Below are positions 4,365 through 10,857 of a stretch of DNA of 11,121 nucleotides, piece by piece. Source of the stretch: Candidatus Kerfeldbacteria bacterium (GTDB lineage: Bacteria > Patescibacteriota > Patescibacteriia > SBBC01 > CAIJZX01); the NCBI GenBank assembly GCA_016194465.1, contig JACQBO010000052.1:1-11121 (forward strand), given 5' to 3'. Position numbers and translations under genes: made by a program. The notes under the pieces were generated by a model. That model was not told where the DNA came from. It did no database searches and saw only the letters and a program-made list of their open reading frames with translations. Position 1 is the first letter of the stretch. Each line of letters begins with the position of its first letter.

Positions 4365-5726
4365 TTAACGAACGCGAGGGAGACGGACGGTTATGGGACG
4401 CGTGTCTTCCTTTGGGTAATGTTCCGCGTCCCAGGGGAAAGTGACTTCAATGCTCGTCGGGGCGAGATCGGGGTTTTTCTTCACGTAGTCGCGGATGGTC
4501 TCCGAGCGATTGGCAAGAACGATCAACCGCATCGTTTCGGTTAGATTATGCAGCTGGCCCGCCGCACCGGTGATTTCTTCCTGGGTAGCGGTCAGCACCT
4601 GCAGATAGGATCCGAGCCGCTCATCATCCAAACCGGCTAGTCCGGCAAGGTGGGCAGCCTGGACCGGTTTCAGGGCTCGCAATACCTGAGGATACAGACT
4701 CCCCCGGCGGACCGCCATGTGCAACCTGGAGTCTGTAATCCCTTCGTCTGACTCCGTAAATGGCGGCTGGCGAGACTCGAGCAAGACCTGGACCATGGCG
4801 CGGGTCGCCCGATCCGGGATCCTTCCAACCGATGCGTTCCGAGGAGCTAACGGGGTGTTCCGCGCGTACTCGTCGAAAGCCACACGAAAAGCGCGGGCCG
4901 ACTCGGAACCGTACTCATGAACAGCCGCCAGACAGGCCTGCATGGCCTCGGACGCGTCTTCCGGATCCCGGAGGAGGAGCCAGATCGGAGTGGCATTGCC
5001 GAGCTTGATCTGGTTTAGCATCACCGGCAAGCCGCGCCGGCCAAGAGGCCAAGTAGCGATGAGACCCTGATTGGCTTCCATGGTCAGAATCGAATTGTTC
5101 ATGTCCGGGCATCGTAGGCCGGTGGCGTCCGACTCCGATTTTTGGTCGGCCACCAACGCATCGAGGTAGCAGTCGACCAGCCGCACATCGCGACAACCGC
5201 GCATCGCCGTCAATAGCTGACCACGAATTGCCGTGTAGGTCGAGTCACGATACAGCCAGATCAGTATATCACCCGCCGTGGCCGCTTCTCTCATTGCCTC
5301 CCGGTTTCGCTTCATGGCCAGGAAGTAAACAATGCGCTCCTGTTTCGACGCCGGGGTCCAGCGGACGCGGGTCAACTGCTCGGCGGCGCTCATTCCCTGA
5401 TCGTACCAGGCGGATGTGCTCATGACATGCTTCAAGTTGTCGATCGCCGTCGGCGACACGTGCTTGACGGTTGCCAGCACATTGATCGCGAGTGCGTAGC
5501 TCGAGCCGAAATCCCGAAAGGTGTAGGCCGGCTTCTCGAGGAGGTAGTTCGCCGATGCTTCTCCCAAGCTCGCCAGCCACCGGTCCCAGGCGTCTCCAAA
5601 ACATGGATCCGGAGCCTGGGCCAAAAGGTGCTCAACCGTTGCGCTGTCGCCCGAAATCGGAACTGCATGTGCCGCACTGACCGTGACGACCACCAGGAAG
5701 AAACTCAACCAAGACGCGTTTTTCAC
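4365..5726 (-). CDS. Exported protein of unknown function, 453 residues
   Basis: The GTG at 5724-5726 is chosen because a full AAGGAGG (plus 5732-5738) stands 5 bp before it. Residues 1-21 form a signal peptide ending SAAHA, with signal-peptidase-I-like cleavage before VPISG. I do not recognise the rest. It is rich in Ala, Leu and Arg and looks mostly helical, possibly repeated helical hairpins (for example VQVLLESRQPP, QVLRALKPVQAAHLAGLAGL, YLQVLTATQEEITGAAGQL). About six cysteines are scattered through the mature part (PDPCFGD, MRGCRDVRLVDCYLD, LRCPD, MQACLA), compatible with disulfides outside the cell. No membrane helix or anchor follows the signal. It is preceded by the 78-residue gene 52 bp upstream, probably in one transcript, and is followed by a strong terminator. 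Confidence 0.8.
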   Translation of the reverse strand: MKNASWLSFFLVVVTVSAAHAVPISGDSATVEHLLAQAPDPCFGDAWDRWLASLGEASANYLLEKPAYTFRDFGSSYALAINVLATVKHVSPTAIDNLKHVMSTSAWYDQGMSAAEQLTRVRWTPASKQERIVYFLAMKRNREAMREAATAGDILIWLYRDSTYTAIRGQLLTAMRGCRDVRLVDCYLDALVADQKSESDATGLRCPDMNNSILTMEANQGLIATWPLGRRGLPVMLNQIKLGNATPIWLLLRDPEDASEAMQACLAAVHEYGSESARAFRVAFDEYARNTPLAPRNASVGRIPDRATRAMVQVLLESRQPPFTESDEGITDSRLHMAVRRGSLYPQVLRALKPVQAAHLAGLAGLDDERLGSYLQVLTATQEEITGAAGQLHNLTETMRLIVLANRSETIRDYVKKNPDLAPTSIEVTFPWDAEHYPKEDTRPITVRLPRVR

Positions 5727-5778
5727 GGCGCCCTCCTTGCAGGAAAAGGTAACCAGTTGTCAAAGAACTAACCCTACT

Positions 5779-6015
5779 CTAGCGCAAAAGCCGGGAAATG
5801 TCGACCGGAGGCCTGCTGGAAACTTGCAATATATCGTCATCCCCCGGTGTGGAGGCCTGGTGTTCAAAGGTGATACCGGGGATAGCCGCGATCGCCTCGT
5901 CCTCGGTGATCTGCGCCGTGACTTCCGGCGTAAACAGGCAGGCGACAATCTGATGCATCGGTGGAATGACCGGCGAGTATGCGGCGATCAGGGCTGGGAC
6001 TCTGGATGCTTCCAC
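5779..6015 (-). CDS. Small protein of unknown function, 78 residues
   Basis: The start is GTG (6013-6015), supported by AAAGGAGA (plus 6021-6028) about 6 bp upstream, a much better ribosome binding site than most in this window. The product has a mixed hydrophobic N-terminal half (MEASRVPALIAAYSPVIPP) and an acidic C-terminal part (PGDDDILQVSS). There is no signal peptide or recognisable domain. Residues 30-46 (PEVTAQITEDEAIAAIPG) look helical. It probably shares a transcript with the exported protein downstream, which starts 52 bp after its stop with its own strong ribosome binding site. It could be a small regulator or partner; nothing in the sequence decides. Confidence 0.6.
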   Translation of the reverse strand: MEASRVPALIAAYSPVIPPMHQIVACLFTPEVTAQITEDEAIAAIPGITFEHQASTPGDDDILQVSSRPPVDISRLLR

Positions 6016-6047
6016 GGTGTTCTCCTTTGGTAGAACGGTGCAGTGGA

Positions 6048-6089
6048 TTCGGGTGACCCGAACCTACACCTTCCTGTTTTTCGCGTCAA
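6048..6089 (-). promoter_or_regulatory. Candidate promoter and palindromic site upstream of the 78-residue gene
   Basis: On the minus strand TTGACG (plus 6084-6089) is followed after 17 bp by TAGGTT (6061-6066), a poor -10. A perfect 15-bp palindrome TTCGGGT-G-ACCCGAA (6048-6062) spans the end of that -10 and the expected start site, where a repressor would act. The promoter call is tentative; the palindrome itself is certain. Confidence 0.4.
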
Positions 6090-6136
6090 GCCGGGTTGGA
6101 GATTCACTGCTAAGCAACAAGTCGAGCCTGCCCACG

Positions 6137-6165
6137 TTGCCCAAAATCTACCATCCATATATACT
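6137..6165 (+). promoter_or_regulatory. Promoter of the YCII-family gene
   Basis: TTGCCC (6137-6142) and TATACT (6160-6165) are separated by 17 bp. Transcription would start near 6172, about 25 bp before the ATG at 6197. Confidence 0.6.
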
Positions 6166-6196
6166 CTTCATATCTTATTCACGAACGCACATCGGT

Positions 6197-6577
6197 ATGA
6201 AGAAATTTATTATCCTGTACAACGGCCCGGCCACCCCGGCGGACAAGATGACTCCCGACATGGTCCAGAAAGTCATGAATAACTGGAAAACGTGGATGGG
6301 AAAAGTTGGCAGCAGCATGCTTGATATGGGCCAGCCGATGGCCCCGGGGAAAGCCGTGGTTGACGATGGCACGATGGGTACTGCCACACTCCTCAGCGGA
6401 TACAGTATTATTCAAGCCGAATGTAATCAAAGTCTCGTTTCCACAAACCCGTCCAGAATTTGGGCGGGTTTTTTGAAAAAAAACCCGCCGGCGACCGCAA
6501 CAGAGTGGGGCGCGAGCCAGGCGAGCTGGGCTTTGGCGCTATTCGTACCGCAAAGCCTCAACCGGATTCATCCGTGA
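6197..6577 (+). pseudogene. YCII-related protein gene, 3' truncated
   Basis: The ATG at 6197 begins MKKFIILYNGPATPADKMTP, the standard opening of a YCII-related (ferredoxin-like alpha-beta) protein. Residues up to about 75 are typical: NWKTWMGKVGSSMLDMGQPM, then GKAVVDDG and GYSIIQAE. After QAE (near 6421) the expected last alpha-beta unit, about 30-35 residues, is missing. The reading frame instead runs through a terminator hairpin (6445-6474) and 39 bp into the opposite-strand permease gene before stopping at 6575-6577. The promoter and terminator are both intact, so it may still be transcribed, but the folded domain is probably incomplete. Family function is not well defined. A deletion joining the gene body to its terminator is the simplest explanation. 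Confidence 0.7.
6445..6489 (+). terminator. Intrinsic terminator with overlapping long inverted repeat
   Basis: The plus strand has a stem CCCGTCC / GGGCGGG (6448-6454 and 6462-6468, one G-T pair) followed by TTTTTT, an intrinsic terminator for the YCII gene. The 3' half also forms a second stem, GGCGGGTTTTTT (6463-6474) with AAAAAACCCGCC (6478-6489). It stands between convergent genes and could act in both directions, although on the minus strand no GC stem precedes its T-run. Confidence 0.75.
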
Positions 6578-7982
6578 GGCACGGATGGCCGGGTAGAGAC
6601 CAGCGGCCATGCCCAGCAGCGAGGTAAAAACTATGACGCCCACGATCAGCCACCACGGGAAAGTGCCGATTTTCTCAATCGGGATATTTCCCAGGCTGGC
6701 ATGGAAATGATTGACGATAAATCGGGCGATCTGGCCGAGACCAAGGCTGATGAGCAGCCCAAACACCCCTCCCCAGAATCCAAGTAGGCCAGCCTCAAAG
6801 GTGAACAGTTTGCGGATGGTGCTGCGGGTGGCGCCGCAGGCGCGCATGACCCCGATTTCCCGCACCCGTTCGAAGGTGGCCATGATCATGGTGTTGATGA
6901 TGCCGATGGCAGCCACAAACAGAGAGATGCCGCCGATGAGGGCCAGGACGATACCGACCATGGTCAGGATTCTGTTGATTTGATCGAGCATAGCCTTGGC
7001 GGTGTTCGCGCCAAAGCCCAGTTTCTTCACGGCTTCGGCCACGGGCGTGATATTGGCCTGGTCGTCGACTTTGAGGATGATCGTATTGTAGCCGGTGCGG
7101 GCGAAATCATCCTCTTTCTGGAGAGTCAGTTTCGGTGGTGGCGGGTTATATGGTTGGTTGGGTTTTTGGTTCTGATTCTGACTGTCGCCCGGACCTGGCT
7201 GTTGCTGGTACTGCCATGAGACCCGGATCATCAGCCGCCTGGCCCAGCCAATCGTGATATAGCTTTGGCCGTTGTCGAGCGTGCCGTTGTTGATGATGCC
7301 GACGATATCAGCCGGGATGTCGACGCTAGCGTTGCTTTGCGCGTCGTACCAACTTTTATCGGCATTGAGCGGCGGTTGGGTCGGCAAAGGACCCCAGTCA
7401 GGTGCACTGGCTGGGCCAGTCCGGAAATTGAGGACTACTCGCTTGCCGAGGAGGTCCTTGGGGTGGCTGCCAAAGCCGAGGTCCTGGACAAACTGGCTGC
7501 CGACCACGATTTTGTCCATGTCGTCCGGCACCAATTTACGGCCGTAGGTCAACGGCAAGTTGAAGACGTCATTAGCCGGATCGTAGCCGGTCAGGTTAGC
7601 CCAGTTTTTTTTTGGGCTGTCCTTCCAGGCGGATCGTATTGGCATTGGGCGAGATGACGGGTGTCGCTTCAGCCACGTGGGGGATGGTTTTGAGGGCGAG
7701 CAACGCGGCCTCATCTATTTTTTTGCCCTCGGAAGAATCGCCGCTGTTGCCGATCAGACTGTTGTTGTTGACCGCGTTCGGGTCCTTGACGACCGAGACG
7801 AGGGAAAATGCGCCGAGTTGTTGGAATTGGTCGACGAGCGACTGGCGGATGCTGATGATGATCGAGGCCATCAGGATCAGCGACAGCGAGCCGACGGTAA
7901 TGGCAATAATCGTCAAGAACGTCCGCGTCTTCTGACGGATCAGGTTCTTCAAGGCCACGCGAAAGTAATCAAAGAATCCCAT
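6539..7982 (-). CDS. MacB/FtsX-type ABC transporter permease, interrupted by a frameshift at a nine-A run
   Basis: Two overlapping frames encode one permease. Starting at ATG 7982, MGFFDYFRVALKNLIRQKTR leads into a membrane helix (about 21-45) and the start of the extracytoplasmic MacB-type domain, ending GQPKKKLG at a premature TAG. The other frame resumes at NWANLTGYDPANDVFNLP and continues to the stop at 6539. It contains a Pro/Gln/Asn-rich loop and the FtsX domain: three membrane helices with INTMIMATFERVREIGVMRACGAT between the first two, the conserved coupling segment. The frames switch at nine A on the coding strand (plus 7605-7613); eight A would give an intact product of about 480 residues. 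It begins one base after the ATPase stop. Together they form a class of exporter (MacB/LolCDE-like) that extracts substrates from the outer leaflet or periplasm-side space; the substrate is unknown. Sequencing error, real mutation or transcriptional slippage are all possible. Confidence 0.88.
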
Positions 7983-7983
7983 A

Positions 7984-8646
7984 CTACGCTAGCCTCCCGT
8001 CTTTCATGGTCAGGACTTTCCGGGCTTCACTCGCGACGGTTTTGTCATGGGTGATGACGACCAGCGTAATTTTTTCTTGCCGGTTGAGCGACTCCAATAG
8101 GCTGACGATCTCGCTCCCTTTCTTGCTATCAAGATTGCCAGTGGGTTCGTCGGCGATGATGATGGCCGGTTGGTTGACCAGGGCCCGGGCAATGCAGACG
8201 CGCTGGCGCTGCCCGCCGGACAGCTGGCCGGGTTTGTGATTGAGGCGGTTCTCCAGGCCGACGGCTTTGAGGCACTGTATGGCTCGTTTCTTCCGCTGGC
8301 CAGCCGGAACACCGGCAAACAAAAGCGGCACGGTCACGTTTTCGACAGCGGTCAGGGTTGGCTGGAGGTTGAATGATTGAAAAATGAACCCGACCTTCTC
8401 ATTGCGGTACTTCGACAAGTCCTTGTCTCGCATCGTGGCGATGTTACGGTTATCAACCAGCACTTGTCCGGAGTCGGGCGTGTCTAAGCCGCCGATAATG
8501 TTGGCGAGGGTCGACTTGCCCGAACCCGACGGGCCCATGACCGCCAAAAAGTCACCATCACCGATGGTGATGCTGACATTGTCTAATGCGTAGATTTTTT
8601 CGCCGCCAAGTTCGTAGAGCTTGGTGACTTTTTTCAGTTCGATCAT
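7984..8646 (-). CDS. ABC transporter ATPase, LolD/MacB type
   Basis: A 220-residue ATP-binding subunit with all motifs intact: Walker A GPSGSGKST (38-46), Q-loop Q90, signature LSGGQ (142-146), Walker B IIIADEP (162-168), D-loop NLDS (171-174) and H-loop H200. The insert QSFNLQPTLTAVENVTVPLL and the overall length are typical of the LolD/MacB/FtsE-like subfamily that drives FtsX-type permeases. Its TAG is one base before the permease ATG, so the two are coupled. The start ATG at 8646 has no Shine-Dalgarno; TATCAT ends 12 bp upstream, suggesting a very short leader. Confidence 0.96.
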   Translation of the reverse strand: MIELKKVTKLYELGGEKIYALDNVSITIGDGDFLAVMGPSGSGKSTLANIIGGLDTPDSGQVLVDNRNIATMRDKDLSKYRNEKVGFIFQSFNLQPTLTAVENVTVPLLFAGVPAGQRKKRAIQCLKAVGLENRLNHKPGQLSGGQRQRVCIARALVNQPAIIIADEPTGNLDSKKGSEIVSLLESLNRQEKITLVVITHDKTVASEARKVLTMKDGRLA

Positions 8647-8720
8647 TTTAGTTTTTTGATGATACGGTCATGCTACCACAATCGGAATATACAGACAATC
8701 TTCGTCTCTGTGTCTCTGTC

Positions 8721-8733
8721 CCGCCCAGGGCGG
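8721..8733. repeat. GC-rich palindrome upstream of the ABC operon
   Basis: CCGCCC-A-GGGCGG is a perfect 13-bp palindrome lying between the ABC transporter start (8646) and the terminator of the next gene. It is about 75 bp upstream of the ATPase start, so it could be an operator, but nothing else supports that. Confidence 0.35.
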
Positions 8734-8782
8734 CGATCATGGGGGTTGTGATTGCGCCGAGAGGCAGCAGAGCAGGCTTCAG

Positions 8783-8809
8783 AAAAAAACCAGCCGCTCA
8801 CGGCTGGTT
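8783..8809 (-). terminator. Intrinsic terminator of the TonB-C-like gene
   Basis: The minus strand has a perfect 9-bp stem AACCAGCCG / CGGCTGGTT (plus 8788-8796 and 8801-8809) with a 4-base loop, then a T-run (plus 8783-8789). It starts 8 bp after the stop at 8817. Confidence 0.92.
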
Positions 8810-8816
8810 GAAGGAT

Positions 8817-9237
8817 TTAGTCACGAGCATTGTCGCGAATGGACGTGCACAGCGGCCAAGCGAGATAGAATCCTCGCCGCAGCTGAAAATGCTTGATGGC
8901 CTGATGATGGCGGTAGGCCGGAGTGAAGAGCCAGCCCGAGGCCTTTCGTACCGCCATCGAGACGCTGAGTTGACGGCGGTCGTACCTCTTCGGATCGACA
9001 CTGACTTCGACCACCTTGCCGGTAGAATCAATCGTGGCGGTCACATCGACGTGGCAACGGAAATCAAATGGTTCATCCCAAATTCTGATCGTCCGCGACG
9101 TAGAGTAGGACGCGCGGCGGCACGTCGACCGTGTCGTGCTGCCAGCCCCACTGCGTCGCCAGCAAACTGTCGATTGGATACTTCTGCGGCTGGTCGGAGC
9201 TAATCGGCAACAAGAGTAAAAGTGCAAGCAAGTGCAT
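8817..9237 (-). pseudogene. Small exported protein with TonB C-terminal-like domain, one-base frameshift
   Basis: Translation starts at ATG 9237, supported by AAAGGAGG 4-5 bp upstream. Residues 1-13 (MHLLALLLLLPIS) form a short signal peptide. The first frame reads to LLYVADDQN and hits TGA at 9073-9075. The next frame continues with WDEPFDFRCHVDVTATIDSTGKVVEV, so removing one base from the T3/G3 stretch (plus 9077-9082) restores a protein of about 139 residues. The second part resembles the TonB C-terminal / TonB_C-2 fold: TIDSTGKVVEVSVD, then AVRKASGWLFTPA, the usual G-x-V and A...W.F.PA pattern. No TonB-system partners are present, so a role in iron uptake should not be assumed. The terminator right after the second part supports one gene. 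The frameshift may be real or a sequencing error. Confidence 0.75.
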
Positions 9238-9264
9238 CGACCCTCCTTTGCTCGGGTTGCCCAT

Positions 9265-9292
9265 ACCCTACCATGTCAAGCGCGAACGTCAA
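9265..9292 (-). promoter_or_regulatory. Candidate promoter of the TonB-C-like gene
   Basis: On the minus strand TTGACG (plus 9287-9292) and TGG-TAGGGT, an extended -10 pattern with the hexamer at 9265-9270, are 16 bp apart. Transcription would begin about 20 bp before the well-supported ATG at 9237. Confidence 0.5.
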
Positions 9293-9303
9293 GTGTCATC
9301 ACC

Positions 9304-9320
9304 AAACACCCCTCGGGGTG
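9304..9320 (-). terminator. Weak hairpin after the Met/His-rich protein gene
   Basis: The minus strand has CACCC-CGAG-GGGTG followed by only TTTGG (plus 9304-9320), 40 bp after the stop at 9360. The stem is good but the T-run is short, so termination is uncertain. Confidence 0.35.
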
Positions 9321-9359
9321 GAGCGGGGGGTATTCGGGGTTAATGGTAAACCGCCGGGG

Positions 9360-9842
9360 TTAGAACTCTCCGCCGTGATGGCTAAATCCCATCATGCCGC
9401 CGAGGGGCATCGTCTGGGACTGCGTTTGATACTGCTGCAACATGGTGGCGGATTCATCTTTGGTGATATACCCGACTTTGACCATGTCGTCGAGCCGCGC
9501 CTTGAACTGCGCTTCGCGGTTCGCCTTGAGTTTGTCGTACGTCACTCCATGCGCGGCGGCGATCTGGTAAAACTCTTGGCCGCTTTGCAGCTCGGTCTGG
9601 AGCTGTGTCGTGGTGATGCCGAGCAGCTTGGCCGTGGCATCCAGTTTTTCCTGGTGGTGGCCCATCATCATCGGCATCGGGGCAGGCATCATCGTGGCAG
9701 AGGGCGTCACGGCCGAAACCACGGCTGAGTCGACTGGTGTACTCGGCGCCGATTGGGCCAGCACCCCTTTCGTGGCCACGACGGCCAAGGATAGCATCCC
9801 GAGGCCGGTAGTAATCAGGGCAATTTTGCCCGGTAGTTTCAT
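9360..9842 (-). CDS. Exported Met/His-rich helical protein (DUF2680-like)
   Basis: The ATG at 9842 gives 160 residues beginning with a signal peptide (MKLPGKIALI, hydrophobic to about 29, cleavage VLA-QS). An upstream in-frame ATG (9881) would place 13 extra residues before the signal; the AAGGAAAG about 9 bp before 9842 favours the shorter form. The folded part, DATAKLLGITTTQLQTELQSG then FYQIAAAHGVTYDKL and FKARLDDMVKVGYITKDES, contains the LGxxxxxLxxxLxxG and IAxxxGVxxxxL helical pattern of small secreted proteins of the DUF2680 type. It is framed by Met/His-rich segments (MMPAPMPMMMGHHQ and MPLGGMMGFSHHGG). These could bind copper or another soft metal, but that is inference; the domain's function is unknown. 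It appears to be monocistronic. Confidence 0.85.
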   Translation of the reverse strand: MKLPGKIALITTGLGMLSLAVVATKGVLAQSAPSTPVDSAVVSAVTPSATMMPAPMPMMMGHHQEKLDATAKLLGITTTQLQTELQSGQEFYQIAAAHGVTYDKLKANREAQFKARLDDMVKVGYITKDESATMLQQYQTQSQTMPLGGMMGFSHHGGEF

Positions 9843-9977
9843 AGGCTTTCTTTCCTTAGGAATAAGGTGGATGTTGTCCACAGACTCTTGGTCATGTACA
9901 TGAGGATAGATGACGCACCTGAAAAAATGCTTAAACTATTTTTTTGGCCCTAAAAAAGCCGACTTCCCCGGCCTACC

Positions 9978-10006
9978 TAGACATTCGATATTGAACGACT
10001 TACACT
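9978..10006 (+). promoter_or_regulatory. Promoter of the DUF2461 gene, predicting a leaderless mRNA
   Basis: TAGACA (9978-9983) and TACACT (10001-10006) are separated by 17 bp. The -10 box ends 6 bp before the ATG at 10013, so transcription should start at or within a base of the start codon. No ribosome binding site is present, consistent with a leaderless message. Confidence 0.65.
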
Positions 10007-10012
10007 TTGATC

Positions 10013-10672
10013 ATGGATACCAAGCGTCTCGTCGCCTTTCTCAAGGGGCTGAAGGCCCACAACAACAAAGCCTGGTTCGACGCCCATCGCGATGAGTATG
10101 AGCCGCTCCGTCAGGATTTTTTTGAATTTGTTCAGCGGGTGATTCTTGACACAGCCCGTTTTGATCCGGCGCTCCGAAACCTGACAGCCAAAGAAGCCGT
10201 CTACCGGATCAACCGTGACATTCGTTTTTCTAAAGACAAGACCCCATACAAAACAAGTTTTGGCGCTGGCATCGGCCCAGGCGGGAAGAAAGGTAATTTG
10301 GCCGGATATCATTTTGGGATCAATGAACAAGGAAAAGTATTTATCGCCGGGGGACTACACATGCCCGAACCAAATCAGCTCGAAGCGATCCGCCAGTCCA
10401 TTGCCCGTCAGCCGAAAAAGTTTACCACCCTGATCAACGCCCCGGCCTTCAAAAAGCAGTTCGGGTCATTCGATGGGGAACGGCTGAAAAAAGCGCCGCG
10501 CGGCTTTGATCCAGATCATCCGCTGGTCGAATATTTGAAACTGAAGCAGTTTGCGGTCTGGACCGATATTCCAGTCAGCCGGTTGCCCAAAAAAAATCCG
10601 GAACAGTTTGTGGCCGATCAGTTCAAAGTGATGGCCCCATTCGTACTTTGGCTCCGAGCCGTGAGCGCCTAG
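10013..10672 (+). CDS. DUF2461 domain protein
   Basis: A 219-residue protein of the DUF2461 (TIGR02453) family, close to full family length. Diagnostic segments are FLKGLKAHNNKAWFDAHRDEY (9-29) and YRINRDIRFSKDKTPYKTSF (64-83), the strongly conserved RD.RFs.DK.PYK block, followed by GGLHMPEP (113-120), DPDHPLVEYLKLK and WLRAVSA at the end. No signal peptide or membrane helix; cytoplasmic. The biochemical function is not established. The ATG at 10013 is preferred over TTG at 10007 because the family start fits and the promoter predicts transcription starting there. It seems to be a single-gene unit; no terminator was found downstream. Confidence 0.93.
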   Translation: MDTKRLVAFLKGLKAHNNKAWFDAHRDEYEPLRQDFFEFVQRVILDTARFDPALRNLTAKEAVYRINRDIRFSKDKTPYKTSFGAGIGPGGKKGNLAGYHFGINEQGKVFIAGGLHMPEPNQLEAIRQSIARQPKKFTTLINAPAFKKQFGSFDGERLKKAPRGFDPDHPLVEYLKLKQFAVWTDIPVSRLPKKNPEQFVADQFKVMAPFVLWLRAVSA

Positions 10673-10776
10673 TGTGATCGCAAAATCTAGACTATACTTT
10701 TCATGAGTCATCTGTCATAATTTGACCTGGAGAACGTCACATATACTAACCCGAGCGTTTTTTGGCAACTAATCCC

Positions 10777-10851
10777 ATGCCTATGGACCCAAATATCACC
10801 CCGAGTAAGCAGGAAGAGGAGCTTTCTAAAACGAACACGCCCCAAGGATAG
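10777..10851 (+). other. 24-codon ORF upstream of and in frame with the YggT gene
   Basis: ATG at 10777 opens a hydrophilic reading frame (MPMDPNITPSKQEEELSKTN...) that ends in two adjacent stops, TAG TAA (10849-10854). The same frame then continues as the YggT-like protein. TATACT at 10742-10747 may be a -10 box, but TTGACC (10722-10727) is only 14 bp away, too close for a normal -35. The composition resembles the polar N-terminal extensions of related YggT proteins, so this may be their lost first part, or simply a short upstream ORF. Confidence 0.35.
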
Positions 10852-10857
10852 TAAGTC

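Noticed and set aside
6048..6062. T-loop-like GGTTCGGGT...ACCCGAATCC suggesting a tRNA
   Set aside because: No acceptor, anticodon or D-arm can be formed around it; it is a simple palindrome.
5966..6196. N-terminal extension of the YCII frame upstream of 6197
   Set aside because: Family similarity starts exactly at ATG 6197 and a promoter lies at 6137-6165, inside the extension; the upstream frame also overlaps the opposite-strand 78-residue gene.
7525..7535. Another CACCAATT match, possible third repeat end
   Set aside because: It lies inside the permease coding sequence, lacks the CCCA prefix and has no inverted partner nearby.
9952..9972. Minus-strand hairpin GCCG...CGGC followed by TTTTTT, terminator-like
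   Set aside because: No minus-strand gene lies upstream of it, and the stem is only 4 bp of perfect pairing; probably chance in an AT-rich intergenic stretch.
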